A DNA stretch of 64,000 bases from Salinimicrobium sp050750585 (GCF_050750585.1 NZ_JBOJLM010000001.1:62001-126000); one strand, 5' to 3'; shown: positions 37,225 to 46,815, counted from the first letter of the stretch. The notes: generated by a model from the sequence alone, not told the origin. A program made the numbers and translations.

Positions 37225-38613
37225 ATGAAGAGAATTTTGCCATTTTTGAGCCTGTTGATTATTGTTTCCTGTGCTCCTGAAGATGATTTTACCGCACCTG
37301 CGGTGACGATTACTCCTGTAGAAACCAACATTGATCTACAGGCGGTGGTGGGAATGTTTATGCAAGATCAGGAAAGGGTTTTGAGCTTTGATAAAGATCT
37401 CGTGCTTGAGGCTTTTGTGGTTTCCAGCGATGAAGCCGGTAATTTTTATAAGGAAATGGTGGTGCAGGATTCGCCAGAGCAGCCAAGAGCAGGGTTAAAT
37501 ATCAAACTGAACATGTCTTCCTACTACCAGTTCTATAACTTCGGAAGAAAAGTGTACATTCACCTAAACGGCCTTAGTGTGGGGCAGGTGAACGGCATAG
37601 CAACGCTTGGCGTGGCCGAAGGAAACCAGATCGTAAATATCCCTGAATCGCAGGTTGCTTTTCACATAAGCAGAAGTGCAGAGGTAGCCCAAATCACTCC
37701 CAGGCTTATAAAAGCTTCAGATTTTGGTGATGCGCTTGAAAACCTGTACGTACAAATTGAAAATGTGCAGTTCAATAAACTGCTGGTAAATCCTCAAAAT
37801 CCTGCAACTTATGCAGCAGAAGAAAATGATGAGTTTGACGGTGAAAGGCTGGTAGAAAGCTGCACAGGAGATTTCCCTTTTATCGTTAGCACCAGTACCT
37901 ATGCCGATTTTGCTGCTTTAAAGCTGTCCGCAGGTTCGGGTAACGTGCAGGGAATTTTGACCAGGGATTTCTATGATGAAATTTATACCGTTTATATGAA
38001 CCTTCCCGAAGACATCAGCTTCGGCAATAACCCGCGCTGTGATCCTGAAACTTATGATTGCGGCCTGGCTCCATCAAGAGGAAGCAAAATTTTGTTTGAA
38101 GATGATTTCAGTTTACAGAAGAACAACAAACCTGTTGATGGAAAAGGCTGGAAAAACATCATCCAGGAAGGTTCCCGCCCATGGGAAGCTTTTACTGCCA
38201 CAGGGGCAAACGCATCCCTGGGCCGATCGGCGAGGATGAGACCGGCAGGTTCGGGTGATGCCCGCAGCCTTAGCTGGCTTATTACGCCAAAGATCAATTT
38301 CGATACCAATTCGGCAGAAGTACTCAGCTTTAAAACTTCTACAAGCATGGCAAACGGCAGTTTTATGGAAGTGCTTATTTCTACCGACTGGAATGGTTCC
38401 GAAGAAAACCTTTTAACAGCCGAATGGAAGGTTCTTCCGGCCGCAAACATAGCAGCAAAAAATGACTTCTTTGGCGACTGGATCTCTTCGGGACTGGTAG
38501 ATCTTTCGTGCGTAACAGGTAAGGGTTTTATCGCCTTCAGGTATACCGGTAGTGACCATTCGTATTACAACGGCGTGTATGAGCTTGATGATGTTCTTAT
38601 TACTGCTGATTAA
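37225..38613 (+). CDS. DUF5689 surface lipoprotein
   Basis: 462 residues, lipobox at IVSC. Residues about 25-280 match DUF5689 (LVLEAFVVSSDEAGNFYKEM, YNFGRKVYIHLNGLSVG), which has an OB-fold-like core. The C-terminal part (KILFEDDFSLQKNN to ELDDVLITAD) resembles a choice-of-anchor J/jelly-roll domain. Co-transcribed with receptor B (four-base gap). DUF5689 proteins commonly pair with TonB receptors in this phylum; an OB-like core would suit binding of nucleic-acid fragments, which is inference. An arm of the dispersed palindrome (37241-37248) lies in the signal peptide codons. Confidence 0.85.
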   Translation: MKRILPFLSLLIIVSCAPEDDFTAPAVTITPVETNIDLQAVVGMFMQDQERVLSFDKDLVLEAFVVSSDEAGNFYKEMVVQDSPEQPRAGLNIKLNMSSYYQFYNFGRKVYIHLNGLSVGQVNGIATLGVAEGNQIVNIPESQVAFHISRSAEVAQITPRLIKASDFGDALENLYVQIENVQFNKLLVNPQNPATYAAEENDEFDGERLVESCTGDFPFIVSTSTYADFAALKLSAGSGNVQGILTRDFYDEIYTVYMNLPEDISFGNNPRCDPETYDCGLAPSRGSKILFEDDFSLQKNNKPVDGKGWKNIIQEGSRPWEAFTATGANASLGRSARMRPAGSGDARSLSWLITPKINFDTNSAEVLSFKTSTSMANGSFMEVLISTDWNGSEENLLTAEWKVLPAANIAAKNDFFGDWISSGLVDLSCVTGKGFIAFRYTGSDHSYYNGVYELDDVLITAD

Positions 38614-38630
38614 TACCTGATGAGAAAACT

Positions 38631-38638
38631 TATATTTG
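38631..38638 (+). promoter_or_regulatory. -7 box for the FAD oxidoreductase gene
   Basis: TATATTTG, a perfect TAnnTTTG match, 17 bases before the GTG start at 38656. It supports that start. Confidence 0.5.
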
Positions 38639-38655
38639 CGTCAAAATAAATACGG

Positions 38656-40212
38656 GTGCAACAAGAAATAAATTTTCAGGTTTCTCCTGAAACTGCCGCA
38701 AATACCGAAGCCTTAAAACATCATCTCTCACGGGAAAAGGGAATTCCTTTTTCTGAAATAAGACATGTAGAGATCTTAAAGAGAAGCATTGATGCCAGGC
38801 AAAAGAAGATCAAAGTTAATTTAAGGGTGCAGCTTTACCTGCAGGAAGACTTTGAAGCAGAGAAGATCAATAAACCGGAATATAAAGATGTTTCGGCTGC
38901 CCAACCCGTGATCATCGTGGGAGCCGGGCCTGCCGGATTATTTGCTGCCCTTCGTTGCATTGAGCTGGGTAAAAAGCCCATTGTTATTGAAAGAGGGAAA
39001 GATGTACGTGCCCGCCGCCGGGATCTCAAAAAGCTGAATATTGAGCATATAGTTAATGAAGATTCCAATTACTGTTTTGGAGAAGGAGGCGCCGGAACTT
39101 ACTCTGACGGGAAACTCTACACCCGAAGCAAAAAACGCGGAGATGTTAACAGGATCCTGGAGCTTTTTGTTGCCTTTGGTGCCACTCGCGAAATTATGGT
39201 GGAGGCGCACCCTCACATTGGAACAAACAAGTTGCCTGCTATTATTGAGAATATCACAAAAACAATACTTGAACTTGGGGGAGAAGTACTCTTCAACGCC
39301 CGGGTAGTAGATTTTGAGGTGAAAAACAATGAGATGCAGGGCGTACAATTACTTGACGGAAGAAAAATAGCTGCGAAAAAGGTCATTTTAGCGACCGGAC
39401 ATTCGGCCAGGGATATTTTTACGCTACTGTACAACAAAAATATCTATATAGAAGCAAAGCCTTTTGCCCTGGGAGTAAGGGTGGAGCATCCTCAAAGCCT
39501 TATTGACCAGATTCAGTACCACACAGCGCATCGGGGAGAATTTTTGCCTCCTTCTGCCTACAGTATCGTAAAACAGGTTGAAGGGCGGGGAGTTTATTCC
39601 TTTTGTATGTGCCCCGGCGGAATTATTGCACCCTGTGCCACCTCCCCGGGAGAGATCGTGACCAATGGTTGGTCTCCCAGCAAGAGAGATCAGGCCACTG
39701 CGAATTCGGGAATTGTGGTGGAAATAAAACCTTCAGATTTTGCCATTTTTGGAGATTCCCCATTGGCAGCTCTCAAATTTCAGCAGGAAGTGGAGAAAAA
39801 AGCCTGGCTCGCCGGCGGAAAAACTCAAACCGCACCTGCCCAAAGGTTGGTGGATTTTAGTAAAGGCAAAACCTCCAAAAATCTTCCGCAGACCTCTTAT
39901 AAACCCGGAATTACTTCAGTAGAGTTAGGAGAAGTGTTGCCAGATTTTGTTCATAAAAGCCTTCAGAAGGGATTTGTTGAGTTTGGAAAAAGTATGAAAG
40001 GTTATTTTACAAATGAAGCTGTAGTGCATGCTACCGAGTCCCGGACTTCTTCCCCTGTGCGTATTCCGCGAGATCCTGCGACTCTTGAGCATGTGCAAAT
40101 AAAAGGTCTTTATCCCTGTGGTGAAGGTGCAGGCTATGCCGGGGGAATAGTTTCGGCCGCTGTTGATGGAGAAAAATGCGCTGAAAAAGCCGTTTTAGCC
40201 TTAAACAATTAA
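38656..40212 (+). CDS. FAD-dependent oxidoreductase (COG2509-like)
   Basis: 518 residues from a GTG start placed just after a perfect -7 box. The first 80 residues form a small domain with KRSIDARQKKIKVNLRV. The FAD Rossmann motif is VIIVGAGPAGLFAALRC near residue 90, and FGEGGAGTYSDGKLYTRSK and PCGEGAGYAGGI are typical of the COG2509 group of predicted dehydrogenases. The substrate is unknown. An arm of the dispersed palindrome lies inside (39744-39751). Confidence 0.88.
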   Translation: MQQEINFQVSPETAANTEALKHHLSREKGIPFSEIRHVEILKRSIDARQKKIKVNLRVQLYLQEDFEAEKINKPEYKDVSAAQPVIIVGAGPAGLFAALRCIELGKKPIVIERGKDVRARRRDLKKLNIEHIVNEDSNYCFGEGGAGTYSDGKLYTRSKKRGDVNRILELFVAFGATREIMVEAHPHIGTNKLPAIIENITKTILELGGEVLFNARVVDFEVKNNEMQGVQLLDGRKIAAKKVILATGHSARDIFTLLYNKNIYIEAKPFALGVRVEHPQSLIDQIQYHTAHRGEFLPPSAYSIVKQVEGRGVYSFCMCPGGIIAPCATSPGEIVTNGWSPSKRDQATANSGIVVEIKPSDFAIFGDSPLAALKFQQEVEKKAWLAGGKTQTAPAQRLVDFSKGKTSKNLPQTSYKPGITSVELGEVLPDFVHKSLQKGFVEFGKSMKGYFTNEAVVHATESRTSSPVRIPRDPATLEHVQIKGLYPCGEGAGYAGGIVSAAVDGEKCAEKAVLALNN

Positions 40213-40266
40213 CAGTGACCAATTAGTAATAGTCAATAGAAAATATTCAATAATCAATTTCCTGTT

Positions 40267-41526
40267 TCAGGTTCGGTTTTCCAGGTTTTCCCTTTCGTTT
40301 GTTCCTTCCGAAGTGTTGTGATACAGTTTTTCCAGGGGCACGCTGGTCAATCCGTGTACTACTGTAGAGGCTACAACAATAAGGCTGGGAATGATCCAGA
40401 CTTCATCAAAATTAGCTTTGTCTTTAGTAAGTATTGCATAGTAAAGGGCTGCGACGCCTATAGGTCCAAACCAGCCCATTATGAGAACGCTATAAATTTT
40501 TTTCCTGAACTGAGGCATGAAGGGCATTAAAATGAGCAGTGCCGGCAAACGCCTTAAAAAGAGAATGAGGATGACGATCCAAACTGCTGTCCAGCCCAGG
40601 TTGTACCACTCCTGCCACGGCAGCATTAGCCCCAGGATGAAAAATACGGGTACAGTGGTCATCCTCTCCATGGGTTCCTGTATCCTCTCTTCTTTAAGGT
40701 CTTCAGCTGCCGTGATATCTTTTGCAAAAGCAAAACCGCCGGCAAAAACTGCAATAATGGGATTCATGTGCAGGAGCTCAAAACCGGCCAAAAGCAGCAG
40801 GGCAACGGATGTTGAAAACGATAAAAGCGTTTTGCGGTTCAGGTAACCCGCCTTGTGAGTTCTTTTAAGAAGATAACCACAGCCGTAGCCCACGCCATAA
40901 GCCAAAATTGCGCAGAGAATGCTCTCATACAATAGAATTTTTACGAACCATTGCCCCAGGTCACCATTGCCTTCGGCGTTTAACAGGTAAAGTGCCAGAA
41001 AAACAAAAGGAAAGGCCAGCCCGTCATTTACACCGGCTTCAAAAGAGAGCGTATCCCTAAGTTTTGCAGGTAAAAATTTTTCAGCTTTTCTTCCGGTAAC
41101 CAGCGTAGAGGCTACCACAGGATCGGTTGGGGTGATTATAGCACCCAGCAGGAGACATTCAAAAATGCTGAAATTCGGCATTAATAAGTAAAAGACTCCG
41201 CTGCCAAACATCCACATAAGAATCATTCCAAAGATCACCAGGTTGGAAAGGCTAGTGGCATTTTTTCTGAAAATGTGGCTTGGAAGTCGCAAAGCTGTTG
41301 CCATCAAGGCCATGGCAATAGTGAATTGGCAGGCGATTTCAAGGATGTGGAATTCAGCTTGAGAATTAGAAGTTTTAATGACGTTGAGAAGATCGGGCCC
41401 CAGCAGTACGCCCAGGCACAGGGCAAGAAGAGGCTCGGTTACCGAAATGTCCTGAATTTTTCTGAAAAACGCACCTGCCAAAATGATCAATAAACTGATA
41501 AAAAATATGACAGTCATAGCATCCAT
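40267..41526 (-). CDS. Cation:proton antiporter, NhaP/CPA1 type
   Basis: 419 residues with about 12 membrane helices. The exchange-site region reads LGAIITPTDPVVAS, and FEAGVNDGLAFPFVF carries the conserved ND pair of the ion pocket, as in CPA1 sodium/proton exchangers. No C-terminal regulatory domain is present. It converges on the oxidoreductase gene, with a 54-base gap that holds AT-rich near-repeats but no clear hairpin. Likely role is pH and sodium balance, in keeping with a marine or salt-tolerant host. Confidence 0.9.
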   Translation of the reverse strand: MDAMTVIFFISLLIILAGAFFRKIQDISVTEPLLALCLGVLLGPDLLNVIKTSNSQAEFHILEIACQFTIAMALMATALRLPSHIFRKNATSLSNLVIFGMILMWMFGSGVFYLLMPNFSIFECLLLGAIITPTDPVVASTLVTGRKAEKFLPAKLRDTLSFEAGVNDGLAFPFVFLALYLLNAEGNGDLGQWFVKILLYESILCAILAYGVGYGCGYLLKRTHKAGYLNRKTLLSFSTSVALLLLAGFELLHMNPIIAVFAGGFAFAKDITAAEDLKEERIQEPMERMTTVPVFFILGLMLPWQEWYNLGWTAVWIVILILFLRRLPALLILMPFMPQFRKKIYSVLIMGWFGPIGVAALYYAILTKDKANFDEVWIIPSLIVVASTVVHGLTSVPLEKLYHNTSEGTNERENLENRT

Positions 41527-41751
41527 GGTTCCTGTTTTGGCGCCTGTTTTAAAGATAAACAGTTGCTATTCCTATTTTCTTAATTATTTTCTAAAATGTA
41601 AATATGAAAAGCTTCTTTTCTTGCTGTGTTTCCTGCTGAACCCTTAAAGTTCCCTTAATGGCATGGCACAGTTAAATGCTTTCAATTATCTTGTATATCA
41701 GGCCTTTGTTTTTTGGCTTTGTTTCCCACAAAAAACCCGAAGTGTTACGCG

Positions 41752-43011
41752 ATGAGACAACTTATTCTTAAAATTTCCAAGGGACATAAAGATGAAGTTC
41801 TTGATATAGTTGAAGAATTTGAAGGGAAAAATTCCATTTTCCTGCCCAATGAAGAAAATGACGTTTTTATTATTTATTTGCCTAACAGGAAGGTGAACAA
41901 CTTCCTGAAACGTATAGACGAATTTGAGGAGCCCGAAATAAGTCTCATCCCGCGGGGGGTGATCACTCTTTACCCTCCCGCATCGGAATCTCCTGACCAG
42001 GTGGCCGATGTACAGCCCAAAAGTTCGTTGGAAATTTACCTGGGCGGCATTCAGAGTGTAGGTTCTGTAAAAGGGCTTATTGGCTACTCTTTTGCCGCAG
42101 GGCTGCTCGTTTGGATTGGCCTTTACACCACCACCGTTTACCTGCTGGTGGCGGCCATGCTGGTGGCCCCGTTTGCCGGGCCGGCCATGAATGCTGCCCT
42201 GGCTACAGCTGCCGGTAAGAAACCTTTGCTTAAAAGCAGCCTGCAACGCTACGGGATTGCAATTGGCACAGGCGTAATTGCCAGTTTGTTGATGACCCTT
42301 ATCTTCCCGCTAAACACTTTAACGCCGCTCATGGTAGAAATTAGTCATGTCTCAAAAGTGGCAATTTTTCTGCCTATTATTTCCGGATTTGCGGGTGCAA
42401 TTAACATCATCCAGTCAGAAAGGGACAGCCTGGTGTCGGGCGCGGCAGTGGGAATCCTGGTAGCAGCTTCCCTGGCGCCACCGGTTGGGCTTATTGGCGC
42501 GGGCATTTATTTGCTCGACTGGGAAGTGGTTTCGAGTAGCGTGTTCAGGATCATTTTGCAGCTGCTGGGCATACATCTTTCCGCCACGCTGGTGTTTTAT
42601 TTCTTCGGAAAAGTCACCCCCAGCGGAGTACGATTTTTAAAAGGAAATAAAATGCTTACCTACATCACATCGGGCATTGTGGCCCTTGCTATTGGGGGCA
42701 TGATGGTTTGGCAATACAGCCAGCCTCCTTTTCTTCGGAAAGCCAGCATGAATACCGAACTTACTGAAGAGTTTGACAAAAAACTCCATAAGCTCGACTT
42801 CATTGAAGTTATTAATAAAGATGTAAGCTTTACCAATACCAAGATCAATGGAAATCCTACCGTTAGCTATTCAGTGACAGTACTTCCTAAGAATACAGAT
42901 GTTTCTGAAACAGTCCTCAAAAAAAGGATCATTGAATATTTAAAAGAGAACCTGAAGTATCACGACGACGATATTTACCAGGTCTATCAGGTCAATATAG
43001 CTGAAGATTAG
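41752..43011 (+). CDS. DUF389 membrane protein
   Basis: 419 residues. An N-terminal soluble part (residues 1-90, MRQLILKISKGHKDEVLDIV) is followed by six to eight membrane helices with LVAAMLVAPFAGPAMNAALA, the hallmark of the DUF389 family, and a soluble C-terminal domain. Function unknown; transporter-like. ATG 41752 is chosen because family members begin with such a short beta strand; an upstream TTG would add 13 unlikely residues. The DUF421 gene follows 22 bases later. Confidence 0.85.
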   Translation: MRQLILKISKGHKDEVLDIVEEFEGKNSIFLPNEENDVFIIYLPNRKVNNFLKRIDEFEEPEISLIPRGVITLYPPASESPDQVADVQPKSSLEIYLGGIQSVGSVKGLIGYSFAAGLLVWIGLYTTTVYLLVAAMLVAPFAGPAMNAALATAAGKKPLLKSSLQRYGIAIGTGVIASLLMTLIFPLNTLTPLMVEISHVSKVAIFLPIISGFAGAINIIQSERDSLVSGAAVGILVAASLAPPVGLIGAGIYLLDWEVVSSSVFRIILQLLGIHLSATLVFYFFGKVTPSGVRFLKGNKMLTYITSGIVALAIGGMMVWQYSQPPFLRKASMNTELTEEFDKKLHKLDFIEVINKDVSFTNTKINGNPTVSYSVTVLPKNTDVSETVLKKRIIEYLKENLKYHDDDIYQVYQVNIAED

Positions 43012-43033
43012 AAATATTCTAACGCAAAAAAGA

Positions 43034-43567
43034 ATGGACGATACAACATTTCTATGGAACGGCATTCAACCCATTATAAGGATTGTACTGGTGGGAATCA
43101 CAGCCTACCTGGCAATTGTTCTTATTCTGAAGATTTCGGGAAAGAGAACCCTGGCCAGTATGAGCGCCTTCGATTTTGTGATAGCGGTAACTATAGGCGC
43201 TGTCTTTGGGCGGACGCTTACCACAAAGGATCTTTCAATTTCTGAAGCGCTAACCGCCTTTGTCCTGCTGGCGCTGCTACAGTTCATTTTTTCATATCTG
43301 GAGAATAAATCAAGAACCTTTAAGCGCATTTTTAATACCACCCCTACGCTTTTGTATTACAACGGCGAGTTTATTCAGAAGAATTTGCACAAGGAAAGAC
43401 TCGATAAAAGTAAAATTATCGGGGCCGCCCGTAAGAAAGGTTTTGGTAGTATGGATGATATTTCCGCAGTAATTCTTGAGATTGACGCCACCCTGTCGGT
43501 CATCGGGAAATCAAAGGAAGGTGAAAACTCAACTTTTCAGGAACTGGTAGAGAAAAATGATCTTTAA
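43034..43567 (+). CDS. DUF421 (YetF-like) membrane protein
   Basis: 177 residues with three N-terminal membrane helices and a cytoplasmic alpha/beta domain. Diagnostic phrases are KISGKRTLASMSAFDFVIAVTIGAVFG and ARKKGFGSMDDISAVILE, as in Bacillus YetF/YdfS proteins. Function is poorly known. Likely co-transcribed with the DUF389 gene. Its stop overlaps that of yraN tail to tail by four bases. Confidence 0.88.
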   Translation: MDDTTFLWNGIQPIIRIVLVGITAYLAIVLILKISGKRTLASMSAFDFVIAVTIGAVFGRTLTTKDLSISEALTAFVLLALLQFIFSYLENKSRTFKRIFNTTPTLLYYNGEFIQKNLHKERLDKSKIIGAARKKGFGSMDDISAVILEIDATLSVIGKSKEGENSTFQELVEKNDL

Positions 43568-43923
43568 AAATGTAAGAAAGCATCTTCTATGTGCTCCAGC
43601 CTGGTGCCTGCCTTGTTTTTAATTATGGCAACAATATCAAACCGCACTTCTACATCTAGTTGGTGTTCGTTTACAAAATAATCGATGGCTTTGACAAGCT
43701 GATTGATCTGTTTCTTCTTTACGAAATCCTGCGGATCTCCAAAATCGGGCGTACTGCGGGTTTTTACTTCAACAACAGCCAGAATGTTGTCTTTACGGGC
43801 AATGATATCAACCTCCGCTTTTTGGTACATGAAGTTTCGGGCCACAATTTCATAGCCGGTGGCCAGAAGATGAGCTACAGCAAGTTCTTCGCCCCGTTTA
43901 CCTAATTCATTGTGCTGTGCCAT
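43564..43923 (-). CDS. yraN: YraN-family (UPF0102) predicted nuclease-fold protein
   Basis: 119 residues with the family pattern GKRGEELAVAHLLATGYEIVARNF and the restriction-endonuclease-like core EVDIIARKDNILAVVEVKTRS. The role is uncertain; the family is often suspected to process branched or recombining DNA. ATG 43923 gives the usual N-terminus MAQHNELG. An upstream in-frame ATG would translate the large intergenic hairpin and is rejected. Confidence 0.92.
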   Translation of the reverse strand: MAQHNELGKRGEELAVAHLLATGYEIVARNFMYQKAEVDIIARKDNILAVVEVKTRSTPDFGDPQDFVKKKQINQLVKAIDYFVNEHQLDVEVRFDIVAIIKNKAGTRLEHIEDAFLHF

Positions 43924-43942
43924 CCGTTTTAAATCTCCTGGA

Positions 43943-43981
43943 AAACAGGGTGTCAAAAATGTCATTTTTGGCACCCTGTTT
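43943..43981. terminator. 39-base hairpin built around the dispersed palindrome
   Basis: Arms of 19 bases (AAACAGGGTGTCAAAAATG on the left) pair with one wobble around a single central T; the core CAAAAATGTCATTTTTG is perfect. It lies between the lipoprotein gene and yraN, both on the minus strand. No proper T run follows in that direction, so it may be an attenuator, a processing site or a repeat-derived hairpin rather than a classical terminator. Confidence 0.6.
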
Positions 43982-44000
43982 AGATATATGTTATTTCAAT

Positions 44001-44588
44001 TTAAGACCTGCTTTCCTTTTGATAGATCACGGCTCTCACCTTCAGGTCAAGGTTGATAATATCTTCTGGGTTGGCTTCAATGATATGATCTCCGTAAAAG
44101 CTTTTTGGAGGTGCATCTACCGGGGTTAAGAAAACTCTTACATTAGAATCACTCATCTTCCCGTCCTTCCAGTCTACAGCCCCGCTGTAGTCCCAGCCAA
44201 ACCCGTAGAAATCTATGGGCCCGTTGTTGATCTCTACCAGGTCTTCATAGCGAGTGCCAACGGTAATCCCTTCACCTGTATGCCAGCGGCCATCTTTTTC
44301 AACGTAGATTTGATGCGGCAGGTTTTGGGTTTTATCTTCCCAGATAATAAGGAGTTCGTCATCGGTTCCCGGATAAAGAATACTGTAAGCCCGCTCTACC
44401 GTACCCTCGTCAAAAAGGTCAATTCCTTCAGAAATTTCTGCTTCAGGATAAATGGTTTCTAACCGGTTTTCGCTAATGACTTCAGCTAAATTTTCAAGCT
44501 GAAATCTTTCCGAAGAAGTCGCTGTGAGTTTTCGGCTTTTACAACCTGAAATTGAAATTATGAGTGCAAGGATGAACAGTTTCTTCAT
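44001..44588 (-). CDS. Lipoprotein of unknown function
   Basis: 195 residues with a lipobox ending SISGC near residue 16. The remainder is acidic and probably beta-rich, with phrases such as YSILYPGTDDELLIIWED and VGTRYEDLVEINNGPIDFYGFGWDYSG. No family is recognised. It lies upstream of yraN on the same strand, separated by the 39-base hairpin, and is divergent from metG across a 112-base gap. Confidence 0.7.
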   Translation of the reverse strand: MKKLFILALIISISGCKSRKLTATSSERFQLENLAEVISENRLETIYPEAEISEGIDLFDEGTVERAYSILYPGTDDELLIIWEDKTQNLPHQIYVEKDGRWHTGEGITVGTRYEDLVEINNGPIDFYGFGWDYSGAVDWKDGKMSDSNVRVFLTPVDAPPKSFYGDHIIEANPEDIINLDLKVRAVIYQKESRS

Positions 44589-44700
44589 TTCTACTTTTTT
44601 ACTAAAATGCAGAACATTTGTCGCATCGGCATTGCCTTTTACTAAAATTTAACGTGTAATCCCCTGCACTTGCTTAACTTTACAGCCTTTAATTTTGAGA

Positions 44701-46815
44701 ATGGAATTACCAAAAAGATATACGATTACGGCTGCCCTGCCGTATACAAACGGGCCTATACATATTGGACATTTGGCAGGCGTTTATGTACCTGCCGATA
44801 TATACGCGCGCTTCATGAGAATGCAGGGGCGCGAGGTGGCCTTTGTGTGCGGGAGTGATGAACACGGGGTGCCTATTACCATAAAAGCAAAAAAAGAAGG
44901 CATTTCTCCACAAGATGTGGTAGATAAATACCATAAAGTGATTAAAAGGAGCTTTGAAGACTTCGGAATTTCGTTTGATAACTATTCCAGGACTTCGGCT
45001 AAAGTTCATCATAAAACTGCTTCAGAATTTTTTAAAAAGCTGTACGATGCCGGAAAGTTTACTGAAGAAACCACGCAGCAACTCTACGACCCTGAAGCTG
45101 AACAATTTTTGGCAGATAGGTTTGTGGTGGGTACCTGCCCAAAATGTGGTTTTGAAGAGAGTTATGGCGACCAGTGTGAAAAATGTGGAACCAGTCATAA
45201 CGCTACAGATCTTATTAATCCAAAGTCGGCTATCACCGGATCCACTCCGGTGTTGAAGGAAACGAGACATTGGTTCTTGCCGCTAGATCAATACGAAAGC
45301 TGGCTTAAGGAATGGATCCTTGAAGGACATAAAAAAGACTGGAAATCTAATGTATACGGACAGGTAAAATCCTGGATTGATGACGGGCTGCGACCACGTG
45401 CGGTGACCCGCGATCTTGACTGGGGAATTCCTGTACCTGTAGAAGGTGGTGAAGGAAAAGTGTTGTATGTATGGTTTGATGCGCCTATAGGCTATATTTC
45501 GTCTACTAAAGAATGGGCAGAGAAAACCGGCAGAGACTGGGAACCGTTCTGGAAAGATGAAGATACCAAGCTTGTGCATTTTATAGGAAAAGACAATATT
45601 GTATTCCATTGCGTTATTTTCCCGGCCATGCTTAAGGCTGAAGGCAGTTATATTTTGCCGGAAAATGTACCCGCAAACGAATTTTTGAACCTGGAAGGCA
45701 ACAAGCTTTCCACTTCAAAGAACTGGGCGGTATGGTTGCATGAATACCTTGAAGAATTTCCGGGTCAGCAGGATGTGTTGAGGTACGCCTTAACCGCAAA
45801 CGCACCGGAAACTAAAGACAACGATTTTACCTGGAAAGATTTTCAGGCAAGAAATAACAACGAACTGGTTGCCATTTTTGGAAACTTTATCAACCGGGTG
45901 GTAGTGCTTACCAACAAGTATTACGAAGGAATAGTTCCTAAACCCGGTGCATTTTCCGAAGTTGATGAACAAACTTTAGCCGAATTAAAAGCTTATCCTG
46001 CAGTAATTACAAGTTCTATTGAACGTTACAGGTTTAGGGAAGCCCAGGGCGAGCTCATGAACGTGGCCCGTCTCGGAAATAAATACCTGGCCGATGAAGA
46101 GCCATGGAAGCTTATCAAGACCGATGAGGAAAGGGTGAAAACCATCATGTATGTGGCGTTGCAGATAGCTTCGGCACTGGCCAGTCTTAGTGAACCCTTT
46201 TTGCCATTCAGTTCACAAAAGCTGAAGAACATATTAGATTATAGCCGCTCTACTTCGGAAGCAGTGATCAACACTAGCGGAGTTGTTTTTGGGGAAGAGC
46301 AGGAGGAAAGCGAATGGAACAAGATTAGCGCCGGAAAGGAACTTTTAGAACCCGGACATGCTATTGGAAAAGCCGAATTGCTTTTTTCAAAAATAGAAGA
46401 CGAACAAATTCAGAAGCAATTGGATAAACTGGAAGCAACAAAGGCAGCAAATAAAGCCGAAAACAAAAAAGCCGAACCCCAGAAGGAAATTGCCACTTTT
46501 GAAGACTTTTCAAAAATGGACCTGCGGGTGGGAACAATAGTCGAAGCCGAAAAGATGCCAAAAGCCAACAAGCTTTTAGTGCTAAAGGTAGATACCGGTA
46601 TTGATGTACGTACCATAGTTTCGGGTATTGCTGAAAGCTTTAAACCTGAAGATATTGTAGGAAAAAAAGTAACTGTACTGGTTAATCTTGCGCCAAGAAA
46701 ACTCCGTGGAGTGGAAAGTGAAGGCATGATCCTCATGACCGAAAATGCCGAAGGAAAGCTGGTCTTCCTCAATCCCGATGAAGAGGGAGTGAAAGAGGGT
46801 ACGGTGATTTCGTAG
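44701..46815 (+). CDS. metG: Methionyl-tRNA synthetase
   Basis: Charges tRNA-Met for initiation and elongation. 704 residues. Class I site PYTNGPIHIGHLAG near residue 20; zinc knuckle CPKCGFEESYGDQCEKCG near 145; KMSKS-type site reading KLSTSKN near 340. The C-terminal tRNA-binding domain (MDLRVGTIVEAEKMPKANK, residues about 600-704) is fused, as in dimeric forms. ATG 44701 is preferred over an in-frame TTG two codons earlier. Two dispersed-palindrome arms lie within (45873-45880 and 46511-46518). The stop abuts a hairpin repeat. Confidence 0.97.
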   Translation: MELPKRYTITAALPYTNGPIHIGHLAGVYVPADIYARFMRMQGREVAFVCGSDEHGVPITIKAKKEGISPQDVVDKYHKVIKRSFEDFGISFDNYSRTSAKVHHKTASEFFKKLYDAGKFTEETTQQLYDPEAEQFLADRFVVGTCPKCGFEESYGDQCEKCGTSHNATDLINPKSAITGSTPVLKETRHWFLPLDQYESWLKEWILEGHKKDWKSNVYGQVKSWIDDGLRPRAVTRDLDWGIPVPVEGGEGKVLYVWFDAPIGYISSTKEWAEKTGRDWEPFWKDEDTKLVHFIGKDNIVFHCVIFPAMLKAEGSYILPENVPANEFLNLEGNKLSTSKNWAVWLHEYLEEFPGQQDVLRYALTANAPETKDNDFTWKDFQARNNNELVAIFGNFINRVVVLTNKYYEGIVPKPGAFSEVDEQTLAELKAYPAVITSSIERYRFREAQGELMNVARLGNKYLADEEPWKLIKTDEERVKTIMYVALQIASALASLSEPFLPFSSQKLKNILDYSRSTSEAVINTSGVVFGEEQEESEWNKISAGKELLEPGHAIGKAELLFSKIEDEQIQKQLDKLEATKAANKAENKKAEPQKEIATFEDFSKMDLRVGTIVEAEKMPKANKLLVLKVDTGIDVRTIVSGIAESFKPEDIVGKKVTVLVNLAPRKLRGVESEGMILMTENAEGKLVFLNPDEEGVKEGTVIS

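Noticed and set aside
40213..40266. Terminator between the FAD oxidoreductase and antiporter genes
   Set aside because: Only AT-rich near-repeats (AATAGTCAATAG-like); no stable stem was found.
41698..42246. 182-residue minus-strand open frame
   Set aside because: Antisense to the DUF389 gene and without recognisable domains.
43924..43974. N-terminal extension of yraN
   Set aside because: It would translate the 39-base hairpin; the family starts at the internal ATG 43923.
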